DNA of 64,000 nt from Rhizaria sp. SCN 62-66. Taxonomy: Eukaryota; Rhizaria, unplaced. The stretch lies in contig MEDY01000004.1 in NCBI GenBank assembly GCA_001724265.1, positions 248,001-312,000 on the forward strand, in the 5' to 3' direction. The translations under genes and the position numbers were made by a program. Below, piece by piece: positions 9,001 to 17,167 of the stretch. Numbering within the stretch: position 1 is the stretch's first letter; each line of letters begins with the position of its first letter. The notes under the pieces are model-generated. The model searched no databases. It was given only the letters and a program-made list of their open reading frames with translations, and had not been told where the DNA came from.

Positions 9001-11881
9001 GCAGCAAGACCCTCTTGAGGCTGTGCTTAAGGCACACGGCCACGCAGGAGCCGCCGCTGCGCTCGGTGGTGGTGGTGGTGTGTCGGCGCTTTCGTTGGCC
9101 CGTCGCCACTGGACTGCGACCAACACTGCGGCCGAGATTATGTCGTGCCTGCAACAGGATTTCCCTCTGCTTGTTCATCAGGCCGCCGTCGTATCGCACG
9201 AGCTTATCCGCGTCGCATCGCTCTGGCACGAGATCTGGACTGAGGCCCTTGAAACTGCGTCACGTCAATGGTTTGGACAGCATGACGCACTCGCCATGCT
9301 TGCTACGCTGCTGCCACTGCATCACCAGCTGGAGACTGCGCCGGGACCGACGACAGCGAAAGAGCTCGCCTTTGTACAGGCCGTTGGTCGTGACCTTGCT
9401 GAGGCACACAACTGGTGCATGCGCTACCTGGCTGGTTACCTTCGTGGCCGTCCGTGCGATAGTGACATCGGCCAGACGTGGGAAGTGTATTGCTCTGTAT
9501 TCAAGCATCTCACACGTATGATGGTGGCTGCGCCGACTGAGCTCGATCTCCGTTCAGTGTCGCCGCAGCTGCTCGCTGCGCGCGATCTCGAGCTCGCTGT
9601 TCCGGGCACATACGATCCCGCGCAGGGCTCCAGCCGCGCGCGCGTCACACGCATTGCGTACTTCAAGCCGCTAGTGCGCGTGATTGAGTCGAAGCAAAGG
9701 CCGCGTAAGATGGCTCTGGTCGATGATCAGGGTGTTGAACACGCGTTCCTGCTCAAGGGCCACGAGGATCTGCGTCAGGATACGCGTGTCATGCAGCTGC
9801 TCAAGCTTGTCAATGGCTTGTTTGACTCTGACAAGGATGCGGGCACTCGCGAGCTAGATCTCTCTATTCGTGGCTACTCGGTCACCCCACTGTCACCCGT
9901 TGCGGGTCTCATTCAGTGGCTGTCTGGCTGCGACACATTACACGCGCTCATCAAGGAGTATCGCGAGGCGCGTGATGTCTTGCTGAACGTCGAGCACCGA
10001 CTCATGGTGTCGTTGGCACCCGACTGGCAACTGCTCACGGTTGCGCAAAAGGTCGAGGCGTTCGAGTACGCCATGATCAACATTTCTGGTCGCGATCTGG
10101 CCGAAGTCCTTTGGCTCAAAGCGCCCTCATGTGAGGCGTGGCTCGAACGTCGCTCGAACTACACGCGCTCGACAGCCGTGATGAGCATAGTAGGTTACAT
10201 CCTCGGCCTCGGCGACCGTCACCCTTGTAATATCATGATCGACCGCAAGTCCGGCCGCCTCATCCACATCGACTTCGGTGACTGTTTCGAGGTTGCGATG
10301 CACCGTGATAAGTTCCCTGAGCGCGTGCCGTTCCGCCTTACGCGCATGATGATCGGCGCCATGGAAGTGTCGGGCATTGAAGGGACGTATCGTCTTACAG
10401 CCGAAAGCGTGATGCGCGTGCTGCGCAGCAACAAGGAGTCTGTGATGGCGATGCTTGAGGCGTTTGTGTACGACCCACTCATCACGTGGCGTCTCTTTAA
10501 CGCCAACGACAAGAGCATGCACGACAACCCAGACTCAGAGCAGCAACAGGCGCAGCAACAGCAACAGCAGCAGGCGCAGGCGCAGCAGCAGAAGCAACAA
10601 CAGGCGCAGGCCCAGGCCCAGGCACAACAGCAGCAACAACAACAAAAACAGGCTGCAGCACAGGCTGCTGCGGCCGCGGCAGCGAGTCCGAGCGCTCATG
10701 GTGATTCTAACTCGAACGCGCGCCCTGCTACAGCTCAGTCCCCTGCCCTCAGTGGCGCTACAGGCGTTGGCGCGCTGCCTCCTGGTATGGCGGCTGCCAA
10801 CGCTGCCGTCGAGGCTCGCCGCGCGCGCGAGGCTGCCACAGCGGCCGCGGCTGCCGCATCTTCTGCTGCTCACGCAGCAGGTCACGATGCCGATCACAAC
10901 CACGACGGCGAGCGGCATGACCTGTTCCCGTACCCTACTGCTCTCGACACCGGCGATGGTGACGGTGAGAACCTTAGCGATGCCGACGAAGACGAGGACG
11001 AGGATCGCGTCGCTAGCGCTGACGCTGCGGCGGACCTGCTCGAAGCTGCTGCGAACGCCGAAGCCGAAACTCTGGCTGGGCTCACGTCCGCGCTGGGCCA
11101 GCGTGGTGAAGAAGAGGTTGCGCGCTTCGTCGGTACCCTTAAAGTCGTGCGTGGACTTTACGAGGAGTCCGATGACAACGGTGCCAGCGCTAACGCGAAT
11201 GCGACTAACACCATCACTGGCACTGAAGACGCTGATGGCGTCGCTACAGCGGCGCCTGGTGACAAGGACGTTTCACTGAGCAAGGGCCGAGCGGCGCAGG
11301 CCGCTGTGGCTGCTGCATCGGCCGCTGCAGTGGCGGCGGCGACGGCGGCCAGCGAGGCAGCACAGCAGCAGGGCATGGGTGCCAATGCTGCTGCTGTGGC
11401 TGCTGGTGTGGCTAATACGGCCGCCGGTGCCGCTGCTGGCGTACAACCTTCACCTCGGGCCAGCACTGTCAACGGCGCACCTGCTGCCGCTGCCACCGCA
11501 GCTGCAGATGAGGCTGGGAGCGAGGATGACGACGACGACGGTGGTGACATTGGCGACGAAGACGATGATAGCTCTGAGATGCTCAACGCCAAGGCATTGA
11601 GCGTCATTGCTCGTGTTGAGAAGAAGCTCGTCGGGCGTGACTTCTCTGAGATCGCAGCGAGCTCATCAGCCGGTGTTTCAGTCACCATGTTTCTGCCAGT
11701 GGCGGCCCCAGCGGCGGGCAAGAAGCTCGACCTGGAGGGCGACGCGGCCGCGGGCGCTGGTGCGCTGGGCGGTGACGAAGACACGCTGACTGTGGAGGCG
11801 CAGGTTGACAGGCTGATTCAGGAGGCCACCTCTGTTATCTACCTCGCGCAATGTTACATCGGTTGGTGTGGCTTCTGGTAA
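5..11881 (+). CDS. TOR: TOR kinase, C-terminal 3958 residues (5' part outside the window)
   Basis: Target-of-rapamycin protein kinase, the catalytic subunit of the TORC complexes that couple nutrients to growth. Order along the DNA: HEAT repeats (5-4100), FAT domain (about 4430-8950), FRB (about 9190-9510), PI3K-like kinase (about 9640-10520), and FATC at the very end. Seen motifs are LKGHEDLRQDT, GLGDRHPCNIM, HIDFGDCFEVA and the terminal YIGWCGFW. The similarity begins at about residue 640 of human mTOR, so roughly a quarter of the protein is missing on the left. Full TORs are near 2500 residues. Here the fragment alone is 3958, because of large Ala/Gly/Ser-rich inserts, an acidic stretch (about 2010-2440), and a 350-residue Gln/Ala/acidic linker between kinase and FATC (about 10530-11580). 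No intron is seen after base 5. It ends with TAA. The family assignment is certain. Confidence 0.97.
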   Translation, partial: RLVATAVADPDPAIRLVILRLFARDFDPYLLQPRYLHALFALVRDASTAIRQAALGIVCRIARHSPAFILPFLQQLLLELLTTVQSATEPRAREEAAGLLAYMASSNLAPIRPFIPPVLRVLTPLTPDVTSAAVTTALLTSIGAMSQLGGRDAFPHVAPLVPLVIRILIHKEAAGALSVAAAAAASSSTMGAGAAPTVQSGMAARMGGAARGAGGFGVGVGSRDVTAASLGGWGGMAAGAGGSGPMVSAQALESSCTIAAAAAAAAASAAAGYAGSAPGAAASAAQQQAAASAAELTMRVLSAPSPLLQAVRHDTALRTLAQILGSTGWVVSPYFHFPYLLPLLLMLIQTTTSLSVRSEAVTVLAIAGPLDPHTVRTLQSAAASARLYRNVLRQADTGAAALDLEALEDEVNTTLHIAERTAGQRESSLRWHANKAAAVAAAAVANATAAAAAAAANAQNLAAEEHKQAEISHHHMGTTAAVAAVAAAAVAAVRAAGVTAVHDGHAARVYEHTLRLRQALAVVLAPGAPLPARGDVVQRGPSFMATSHAAAHARWVHAVTDESGHQPPLRYRHYQHQVGASAAGAGHGSHGHVEDGPAAAGPTEAYGAMAMNPASPVPQQPWENEYQARQLAAEQWAGSQGYDATASPLPPSAATLNSTALSSESKTGEGAEDEAVGEVVEGRGRGRGVAFAHGDISPATAAAGAAGERAEDVDDQEVRDGEPGGDGEGEGGDGAEFCDARFEGEYDTQDDNGDEDNTRGGGDDGDADGAGASGDHGEGEGDTNEGDGDGDGDVDADTEGDDQQLYELDTSTVDAVASVPVSNVMQASSAAQVRLATLNTAISSSASSTAVAPVSVAGAGLVPFDRTAHLPSRRRGRSQRRALLPVPMLRSELPSLVRARLTTALFQATGGSAHVYVPQYHYISLLSAANASLVPFAAAHAGANAAAPHAAGPNSGAVVPGGAAAAGSGAVSVLEPSLRAFDDSYHRRIALEALLHILGDAALAHHHKKVVEAVMFILRMYPRDAPALLAVVVPALVRAAYAYDDVMRLTIWEQLHVIVASTKTLFRPYLPAVVQLLFDCWGALHVMPVPFLSLIQRMAAVLGGHFEVYLAALIPRLLAALSTDVSPEKVVSQHTLRTIQSFGPAIAPYLHMLFPALAGLWSLQATSTSPTLRLVALHTTAVAMHSVPCGDHVTRLVLPLLQLIDTAAVSNALPGNAQGSAAAAAAAAAAAAMSAPSGDKSSGLAALMGFGGRSGALTASIKRVSLRDEALHTLCALIYQLGPAYAHFIPLTHKVITRRHIAHPPLELLLRRIVLQQPIRPEDLPAPLPGWPDAGAIDRGDAENEADTVLGAAFSAGSMGGSSGAAPRLRLSDQNQQSLVKVWDASQRSTADDWSEWMRLVAVQLLKESPSPPLRACSVLAQKHTPLAFTLFNAAFMSCWLELFDTLQDQLITAIETALRAPLIPVEVVTMLLNLVEFMERCDKPLPLDTRSLAQLAATRAHAVAKALRLKEQEFMSSANPAGALEAFLSMHSSLRQPQSAAGMLSLALSRPDLGITLQQNWYEQLELWDRAIVGYEYRQLIEPLAQASATGTIFIEASSPVAGSPPPGLALAQMPPRQSVMSPAGGSTTTVAGVPGSAGSVPGAGSGSGASVSSSTGGGVVSTAVHTRDGFHAETILGRMRCLNALGEFNRVLRLAAGLWTALLPNTDLAAWHNVSSATSSSSSVSSTSPVTSSVSPGATPAQGAVSPSLGPMGSPDSGAMGRSNSYHGGDGLPGSISSGGILTSFDQQHQQVPFAVFTEIATLAVSALHHLGSWGDMAPYLTALPEDSLDGSFYRLIYHVHTRDLATADRFLGKARALLEGELVAGLGEGYARAYPTITHLQQVVMLEEVMQYCRLLPQAAEPGHSPTPPQVVQWLQHESHARNTALVALSRAGTTSSAGAAAAAPASVAEAATPLLPRPLRVLSFGEVPAPRVPPLPAGMAYSVHPPGASGSAAGAGLYPGASERAAAAAAAAAAVGLAGAGATPLLEPGADAAQAAQHRALIRTMWLRRLACAPRDVFLWRKLLSIQSLVLTDSQNTITWLRFAELCRVQRRHNRSLNVITRLLGRDPHLPPPGFHWQPESAYQSPITASVLTGCLHTHLLPYGANARAAAISAVAGYTTPHAGLVPVAPVTGGAGASHRIAGTRGSVVSSTGFAQGELAASLLAPAPNSMFAPVNSAFSAIGAGGARGSAVFVPTGAGGYASPAPGPSAPPLLQRTGSSLAGAAPAAGGLGAPSSVHVQSEGQYAMYPCPCDDPRVSLGYCEHLWATGRRTAALDRVYYLAHVLECMAGYHNHVHAGHALHHSKKAATTGSFVPAKGFAAACAQTLAATQSAAAAVGEPAPKCAAAASESVYGKDGYAAARRPVAWHNGGAPLQDEIHNVVYVRHFPHCHYHPTATDALFQPPPATTAATAGAFATRLPPVWSYGIPEPAMSTGSASSATAARLAETAAHPAGPGSGLGVAPGLYTGQAVPALLPADPARWAVCSVSMCPPVDEHIAVTGPAPSEWVPLPPLKPAQRRRLRLLCGKVWCAIGSWAFELLSDNLAVAAQKKDAAAAGRFPTAAPAPMAPSPTSFGGAADAVGAAASAAADAAAAAAAASSDPAAGLAAWSVFVERERAKRAHTVTALNGVLQAYRRAATHAPDCYESWYGWSVTNFRLVQLMQQVHAVLLSHASNVIDATAAAAASVRARGELRVERGPVPAPRSAQTVRSALSTRLAGRKSAASVVGTDVSASNSGANAHTNGAPNANNSNDAAVRVNTGVDDESAAAIMNRPHVRHGSMVTGAGVFHAARGAEVPNLAAALPDAGDGEDGDGASAVEAALALLESESSRALRMVASEMRRLRSEVTRYVVAASSGFFRSIPLTSDPSEAMQDVLRVLTLWFRYGTRASVRAVFQHGFATLSIDTWIPVIPQIIARIDSAPPAVRAMVKELLVLVGVAHPQALVYPLTVAAKTKQQDPLEAVLKAHGHAGAAAALGGGGGVSALSLARRHWTATNTAAEIMSCLQQDFPLLVHQAAVVSHELIRVASLWHEIWTEALETASRQWFGQHDALAMLATLLPLHHQLETAPGPTTAKELAFVQAVGRDLAEAHNWCMRYLAGYLRGRPCDSDIGQTWEVYCSVFKHLTRMMVAAPTELDLRSVSPQLLAARDLELAVPGTYDPAQGSSRARVTRIAYFKPLVRVIESKQRPRKMALVDDQGVEHAFLLKGHEDLRQDTRVMQLLKLVNGLFDSDKDAGTRELDLSIRGYSVTPLSPVAGLIQWLSGCDTLHALIKEYREARDVLLNVEHRLMVSLAPDWQLLTVAQKVEAFEYAMINISGRDLAEVLWLKAPSCEAWLERRSNYTRSTAVMSIVGYILGLGDRHPCNIMIDRKSGRLIHIDFGDCFEVAMHRDKFPERVPFRLTRMMIGAMEVSGIEGTYRLTAESVMRVLRSNKESVMAMLEAFVYDPLITWRLFNANDKSMHDNPDSEQQQAQQQQQQQAQAQQQKQQQAQAQAQAQQQQQQQKQAAAQAAAAAAASPSAHGDSNSNARPATAQSPALSGATGVGALPPGMAAANAAVEARRAREAATAAAAAASSAAHAAGHDADHNHDGERHDLFPYPTALDTGDGDGENLSDADEDEDEDRVASADAAADLLEAAANAEAETLAGLTSALGQRGEEEVARFVGTLKVVRGLYEESDDNGASANANATNTITGTEDADGVATAAPGDKDVSLSKGRAAQAAVAAASAAAVAAATAASEAAQQQGMGANAAAVAAGVANTAAGAAAGVQPSPRASTVNGAPAAAATAAADEAGSEDDDDDGGDIGDEDDDSSEMLNAKALSVIARVEKKLVGRDFSEIAASSSAGVSVTMFLPVAAPAAGKKLDLEGDAAAGAGALGGDEDTLTVEAQVDRLIQEATSVIYLAQCYIGWCGFW

Positions 11882-12297
11882 ACAAGCTTCTTCAGCACTT
11901 ATCTATTATCCTTACACATTTAAGCGTTGTATTATGATTTAAATTCTAATTATGTATTCGTATTCCCAGTTCTAAATAGATAACCCTTAATATCACTAAG
12001 AAAAACTCGGTATTTGTAATCTGACCACAAATGTTTCAAATGCAAGGCGACGAGGCCAACAGGATGGGCCACGAGCTTGATGAAAAAAGACACAATTGTT
12101 TACTTGCACCTCATATCGTCAACAAGTTTGGTTGATTGATCTATCTATCTAGAAGTTTATTAACCCACACACCTATTTCTATCTTTGACAACGGAGTTTG
12201 TGATGACAACTATTCATGCTTGGCGTCTCGTCATCTCACAACGGCCCCTTCGATCTGTCTTCTTTTGAGCCTCACCTGGCTACAGAGCTGTATAACC
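11882..12297. other. Intergenic: TOR 3' flank and LEPROT-like 5' flank
   Basis: AT-rich, 416 bases between two + strand genes. I see no gene, tRNA or clear promoter motif. A frame that joins the LEPROT-like exon is open from 12136, but it has no ATG before 12298. Confidence 0.7.
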
Positions 12298-12825
12298 ATG
12301 GTTGAGATTTCTCGTACCGTGCTTTTCGTTCTGTCGACCATCTGTCTGTCAGTTGGCCTTGCTCTCATCATTCTAGGTGTACGTCCGCACACATAGTCGT
12401 TCTCTTTGATCAACACTACCCTCAACTCTCACTGAAGATTCTCGTGACGTGAGCATGCTTCAGTCCTGAAACAACGTCTCACACCACTACTCATCTTCCT
12501 CTACACATGCGTTGTTCCTTACATTTTTTTTCAGGCTGCCGTCGACAAGGCCTACTGGCTTTTCGCGATCTTCATCCCTCTCTTCCTTGTCCTCGTGCCA
12601 CTACTCTTTTGCCGTCCCCGCGCTGATGGTGAGCCCAGTTTCCTCGAGACATTAGGATACTTCACGCTTGGTGCCCTCCTTGTGTCCATCTTCGCGCCTA
12701 TTGTTGTCATGAGTCGTGTTGACGCGATCACCATGCTCGCAACGGGTCTGGGTATTGTGGGGGCGGTGTTCATGCTCGCTGCAGGCGGCCTTGGTGCCTG
12801 GGCCTCCACTAAGGATTCATATTAA
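12298..12825 (+). CDS. Vps55/LEPROT-family small tetraspan protein, two exons
   Basis: Predicted 123-residue membrane protein of the Vps55/LEPROT (OB-RGRP) family, which acts in late endosome-to-vacuole/lysosome trafficking. Exon 1 is 12298-12378 (ATG in tataaccATGg), exon 2 is 12535-12825 (TAA), and the intron between them is phase 0. The spliced protein runs through the family pattern LIILGAAVDKAYWLF, equivalent to FLMLGCALEDYGVYWPLF in human LEPROT. It has four hydrophobic segments, and a conserved loop with two small residues precedes the third (YFTLGALLVSIFAPIV). Usual family length is 130-140 residues, so this copy is slightly short at the C terminus. Without splicing the frame would stop 12 codons after the donor. 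The nearest neighbour downstream is a convergent minus-strand gene. The family call rests on pattern and length, since overall identity is modest. Confidence 0.8.
12379..12534 (+). other. Intron, 156 nt, phase 0 (LEPROT-like gene)
   Basis: Donor GTACGT, acceptor TTTTTTTTCAG. Removing it joins two halves of the Vps55/LEPROT domain in frame; left in, the frame ends at a TAG. Confidence 0.85.
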
Positions 12826-14579
12826 AACGTGTATGAGCTAAACGTACATTGCTGCAGCATCACGGTGTGTTTTCATTGGCACGTGTCTTTGATCGCGTTT
12901 GACGCCCGTTTCAAGTGATTATGATGCTCAGTTGAGTATGGATGGGTATAGCGCGTGTCAGGTTACGGCGTGTGCCGAACTGTGTGCATAACTTTGGTGT
13001 TTATCTTCAACTTGATCCGAGATAGTTTGCAGGTTACTTAGTTTTATGATTGTGTAAATTGATGGTTACTCGTCGTACTCTGTTGATACTAGGTGTATTT
13101 ACTTGGTTTGCTTTTGAGAGAGTAACACTTAATGCAGCCCGAGGCATGAGGAAAATAAAGGAGTTGCGTTGTGTTTAAACCAATGATAATGTATTGCAGT
13201 GTTGTTCGTAGATTGTTTTGTAAAGAACGATGCTAAATTGAGTCAGAGATAGTGTTGGGGGTGACGAGGTAAAGTTGGATGTGAGGTCGTGATAGTGACT
13301 TAAGGCGAATGAATGAGCATGGATTGTTCGTGCACTGGAATATTGACTTTGTTATTAAAGTATTAAACGTGGTGTTTAGGAATTAATATACTAACTAAAG
13401 TTATACGTTTTACAACTTATAGAGAAAACAAAACCAGCACGCACGAGACGAAACGAAAACAAAACGAAGCAAAGTAAAGTAGGGCCTAACAGCGGAAAGG
13501 CATACGTAGTACATAAACGCAATCACTTAAGCAATCGAGGGGACAAAGACAGAGTGGTGGAGTCAGAGTCAAAGTCAAAGACAGACAAATAAACGAGCGT
13601 ATGTGACAGCAAATACCGTAGCAACGACAACGGGGTGAATTGAAGGTTGTACAAAACAAAGCAAGACAAATGACAGAGACAGCGCCGAGGCAAAATGAAA
13701 CGAAGTACGCGCAGATGCACACACGCACCACTGACTGAGTGAAGCTAACGTACATTACAGCACAGTGAACATAACCCATGTTTTAAGACAAACAAGTGGG
13801 AGGTGGGAGACATCAACAGCACAATACTAGAGAGGGTAGACTGAAAGCAGGTCGTGTCCAAAGAGTTGCACACGTCTGAATTACGAGTGTTCTAGCCAGT
13901 CAAATAAAAGTACCGTCATGAGAAACCACAAAGTGCTCGCGTATTGACGAGAAGAAATGCGGGGCTGCGTACGTGCATGTGGAACAAAGACATATCAAAA
14001 GAGGAAGAACAAGACAGTCAGGCGGAGAGACAAACAGAGACACAGATACAAACATACATACGATGACTGTGACAGAGACAGTAGCAAATACAAAAGATAA
14101 ACGACTTGTTGCAAACGCAGTACAGTCCGACTGCGGGGTGAGTTGAATGCCGGAAGCCAGTCAATGACTGAGGAGTAGTGTAGTTAATACTCGCACCGTA
14201 AACTGCAACTGAGACCAATGTGCTAAAATCAAAGATGCTATGAAAGCACATAAACACTAGCAAAAAATAAACGCAAATAAAGATAGATGCAAAATAGGAC
14301 TAAGATATAGCTAACATGAAACAAAAGAAAAGTATCTGGATCTGCACTGCACTCCACTGAACGAACAGAGGAATCTTGAAACCACAACAGTTCATACCAA
14401 GCTGACACGGAGTGCACAGGATCTGCATCAAATAACAATGCACTCAAATAGCAATGGATAACTTGATGCGAAAGCTGAGATCACAGGTGGCAAAATCTAT
14501 CATCACACTGCCATCCTTTCACGCGACTTACTCAACTCGCAATACGTATACAGAACAGCACGAAACGACGACTGCGACG
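12826..14579. other. Convergent intergenic region with a composition switch
   Basis: Holds no recognisable gene. The left part (to about 13390) is G/T-rich on the + strand, and the right part is A-rich on the + strand, so each half is T-rich on the strand of its adjoining gene. AATAAA at 13154-13159 could be the polyadenylation signal of the LEPROT-like gene, 330 bases past its stop. Short frames here have no ATG or no domain. Confidence 0.7.
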
Positions 14580-16520
14580 TTACGCAAACGCAGTGTCACC
14601 GTCCTCGTCAATCGCCGCCCGCGCAGCGCGATCTTTCTTCTTTTGCTTGCGCGCGCGCGCCTCTGCCGCAGCCTTCTCGAGCGCGGCCACGCGCGCCGCC
14701 GCGCGTTTGAGCTCGTCGTCGAGCGTGGACTCGTCCTCGCGCAGCGCCGAGGGCGTGGCGATGGGCCGGCCCTCGGGCGCGCTTAGTGGAACCGACGGCG
14801 CAAGTAGCGCGGCGTGCTGCGTCGCCGCGCTCGCAGTGGGGCTGGCCAAGTCGGAGGAGCGCGAGACCATGGAGCTGCCGGCGCCGGACAGCGTGCTCAC
14901 GCGGCGCTTATGGCCGCTGTCCGACACGCCTGAGCCGCCGGCGAGGGAGTCGGCGCTGACGCCAGAGCCAGACGCCGACGCCGCCGCCGCGGCGGAGGGC
15001 GCAAGGCGGACGCGGCCCGGCTTGTTGGAGACTGAGGCCAGGAGCGCGTCGAGCGAGTCGCCGCCGTTCGCCGTGGCACCGCTGGCGCTCGTGCTGCTTG
15101 CGGCCGCACTGCTGCTGCTGCTGCTGCTGTTGAGCGGTGCAACGGCGACCGGGGGCACGGACGCAGGGTCAACGCCGCGCAGCTGCGCGCGCGAGCGGCG
15201 CGAGGCCTCGATCTCGGCCTCGATCTGAGCGCGGTGGGTAAGCAGGTCAGCCGTTGTGGCCGCGGCAGAGAGCTTACGCCCGTGCGTGGGCGTGACAAAG
15301 CCCGAACCCAGCGCCGCGTTGGTCGGCGACGCGGGGCCCTCGCCGCCGCTGTAGGAGCCGGGCAGGCTACCAGCTGGGCGCGGTGACGAGACGAGCGAAA
15401 GTTGCGCGGCTGTGGAGCCCGGGCCAGGGCGGCGCGCGGAGGCGGGGCCACCGCCGGCCGCGGCGGGCTTGTTAAACGATGCGAGCTGCGCGCGCAGCGA
15501 CTCGATCTCGCTGCGGCGCGCGGCGCCGAGGCGATCGAGCTCCACGGCCTCCGAGGCCAGGCGCGTCGCCATCGCCGTGGTTTGCGCAGAGGAAGGGGAC
15601 ATAGACAGCGAGGGGTTCACTGTCAGCGCGGGTGGCGGCGCCAGAGAGCTCCCACTATGGCCATGACTGTGCGCGCTGCCATTCAGGGCACCGTTGGCAA
15701 CGGCGAAGTCGTACGTGGGCGGCTGGATGAGCGTGTCCGCATGCTCTGCGCCCAGCACCAGCCCCGCGGGGCGCGAGCGGAAAGAGGACAGACCTGCCGC
15801 CAGCGATGATGCCGAGCCGGGGGCGGGCGCCGCAGACGTACCGTACTTGGCTTTGTGGTCCGCGAGTGCGGTGGCCATCGCAGCTTGGATCTGTGACATG
15901 GTCGTGCTCGTTTTGCGCGTCATAGTAGCTATGTCCGACGGCTGCGCGGCATCAGCGTCGCTAGTCGAGTGATGCCCCGAGCCCGCGCCAGCGGAAGACG
16001 AGGACGCAGTGTGAGTGGCAGCCGCAGCGGCGGCCCCGCGCGCGCTGGCGAGCTGCTGCTTCTGCTGGTGTTCCTCGGCTTTGCGCAGCAGCGCGTCCAT
16101 GCGGTTGTTTAGCTCCTGCAGACTGTTGAAGACGTCCTGGTTGCTCGCGCCACCGTTTGGGGATGCGGTGCTAATGCGCGCGGGGCGGTGCGAGCCAGCG
16201 CCAGCAGGCTGCGCGCCAGGCGGCGGCTGGGGGGCGCGGAGGCGGCCAGGGGACGTCACTCCTGGCTCTGGTGGGCGCGCATGGGCCGCCGAGGGCGCGG
16301 TCACAAAGGACGATGACTTTAGCACTGGTAGGGCGGCTCCAGGTGGCTCAGCACCGTACGCGGCGTCGCCGGATATGTCTTGAATTGGCGCATGCTTGTC
16401 GGCGTACTCGATCAAGACAGGCGGTGCGGTGGGACGCGTCGGAGTTGCGGCTGGGGGAGCAGCCGACGCGTAGTCTGAGGGTTCGGAAGGGGGCATGGCG
16501 GTTGAGCCTCCTCCACCCAT
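14580..16520 (-). CDS. Low-complexity protein with N-terminal MGGGGS and coiled-coil C terminus, function unknown
   Basis: 646 residues, ATG at 16520, TAA stop. I do not recognise a domain. The protein starts MGGGGST, which fits the N-myristoylation pattern (Gly2, Ser6). A block with more ordinary composition follows (VLIEYADKHAPIQDISGDAA). Three short helical, charged segments are visible: NSLQELNNRMDALLRKAEEH, an EAEIEASRRSRAQLRG stretch, and the last 45 residues (DDELKRAAARVAALEKAA, then a KQKKKDR basic patch). The rest is Ala, Ser, Gly and Pro. The strong third-position GC typical of its neighbours and an intact 1.9-kb frame support a real gene. The neighbour across 650 bases is the divergent exportin-5 gene. 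Confidence 0.75.
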   Translation of the reverse strand: MGGGGSTAMPPSEPSDYASAAPPAATPTRPTAPPVLIEYADKHAPIQDISGDAAYGAEPPGAALPVLKSSSFVTAPSAAHARPPEPGVTSPGRLRAPQPPPGAQPAGAGSHRPARISTASPNGGASNQDVFNSLQELNNRMDALLRKAEEHQQKQQLASARGAAAAAATHTASSSSAGAGSGHHSTSDADAAQPSDIATMTRKTSTTMSQIQAAMATALADHKAKYGTSAAPAPGSASSLAAGLSSFRSRPAGLVLGAEHADTLIQPPTYDFAVANGALNGSAHSHGHSGSSLAPPPALTVNPSLSMSPSSAQTTAMATRLASEAVELDRLGAARRSEIESLRAQLASFNKPAAAGGGPASARRPGPGSTAAQLSLVSSPRPAGSLPGSYSGGEGPASPTNAALGSGFVTPTHGRKLSAAATTADLLTHRAQIEAEIEASRRSRAQLRGVDPASVPPVAVAPLNSSSSSSSAAASSTSASGATANGGDSLDALLASVSNKPGRVRLAPSAAAAASASGSGVSADSLAGGSGVSDSGHKRRVSTLSGAGSSMVSRSSDLASPTASAATQHAALLAPSVPLSAPEGRPIATPSALREDESTLDDELKRAAARVAALEKAAAEARARKQKKKDRAARAAIDEDGDTAFA

Positions 16521-17167
16521 GCCTGAGAAAGCCCGGTGACGAGTGCTACTCGGCAGAAAGTGGGCACGTTAAGAGTCCCACTCTCAATCGATGGGGCAAT
16601 ATAAAGCTGTCCAAGAGCACGGGACGCCAAGAAACAAACGCTTTGGGTCTACATGTCAAGGAGGGCAGAGAGCGAACGATGATTAATAAGATGGTGTAGA
16701 CCGTGAGGTGAAAAAAGCAAGAATGCACATGAGAGAAAATAGAGAAATCAAACTATACACTTTACGTCATATCCATCTAGCCTTCTCTGGACCTCGCTGA
16801 GGAGCCGTTTCTAGGAAGCTCGCTTTCAGTGAACGTTTTTTAGCCTCCTTCGAACTTTTTTTCGGCCCTGCGCGCTGCCCGTTGCGCTGCCGCGAGAGAC
16901 GTTGGTTTGAGTTGGATCGATCATTGAGGTCCTGGACATATTCCGTCGTCAATAACAATTTATGACATTTGTCTCGTTTTGATCGGGTGTGTTGGAATAT
17001 ATATATTTTTTAGCTCTCTCTTTTGTGTCGTATATATGTCAGATCGAAGTACTTTTTATCCCACCTCAAACAGCTCTCATCAAGCCCAGCATTCATCGCA
17101 CCGTCGCAGTTCCACTTCTTCCCTTCATTCAGTTCCAGCACTACTGGCTGTGCTTTGCTTGCCCGCC
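16521..17167. other. Divergent intergenic region (promoters of two genes)
   Basis: 647 bases between divergent start codons, with AT-rich centre. A TATATATATTTTTT run at about 16998-17012 lies 155-170 bases before the exportin ATG and could contribute to its promoter. The open frame from 16979 into the exportin gene carries no conserved sequence before the ATG at 17168. No other gene is seen. Confidence 0.55.

Noticed and set aside
12136-12297. N-terminal extension of the Vps55/LEPROT-like protein
   Set aside because: The extension begins at TTG and has no counterpart in the family; the ATG at 12298 starts directly before the first TM.
16767-16958. 63-codon basic minus-strand frame in the divergent promoter
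   Set aside because: It has no ATG and no family resemblance.
16979-17167. Extension of the exportin reading frame upstream
   Set aside because: AT-rich, hydrophobic and unlike exportins. The ATG at 17168 has a good context and begins the family-like sequence.
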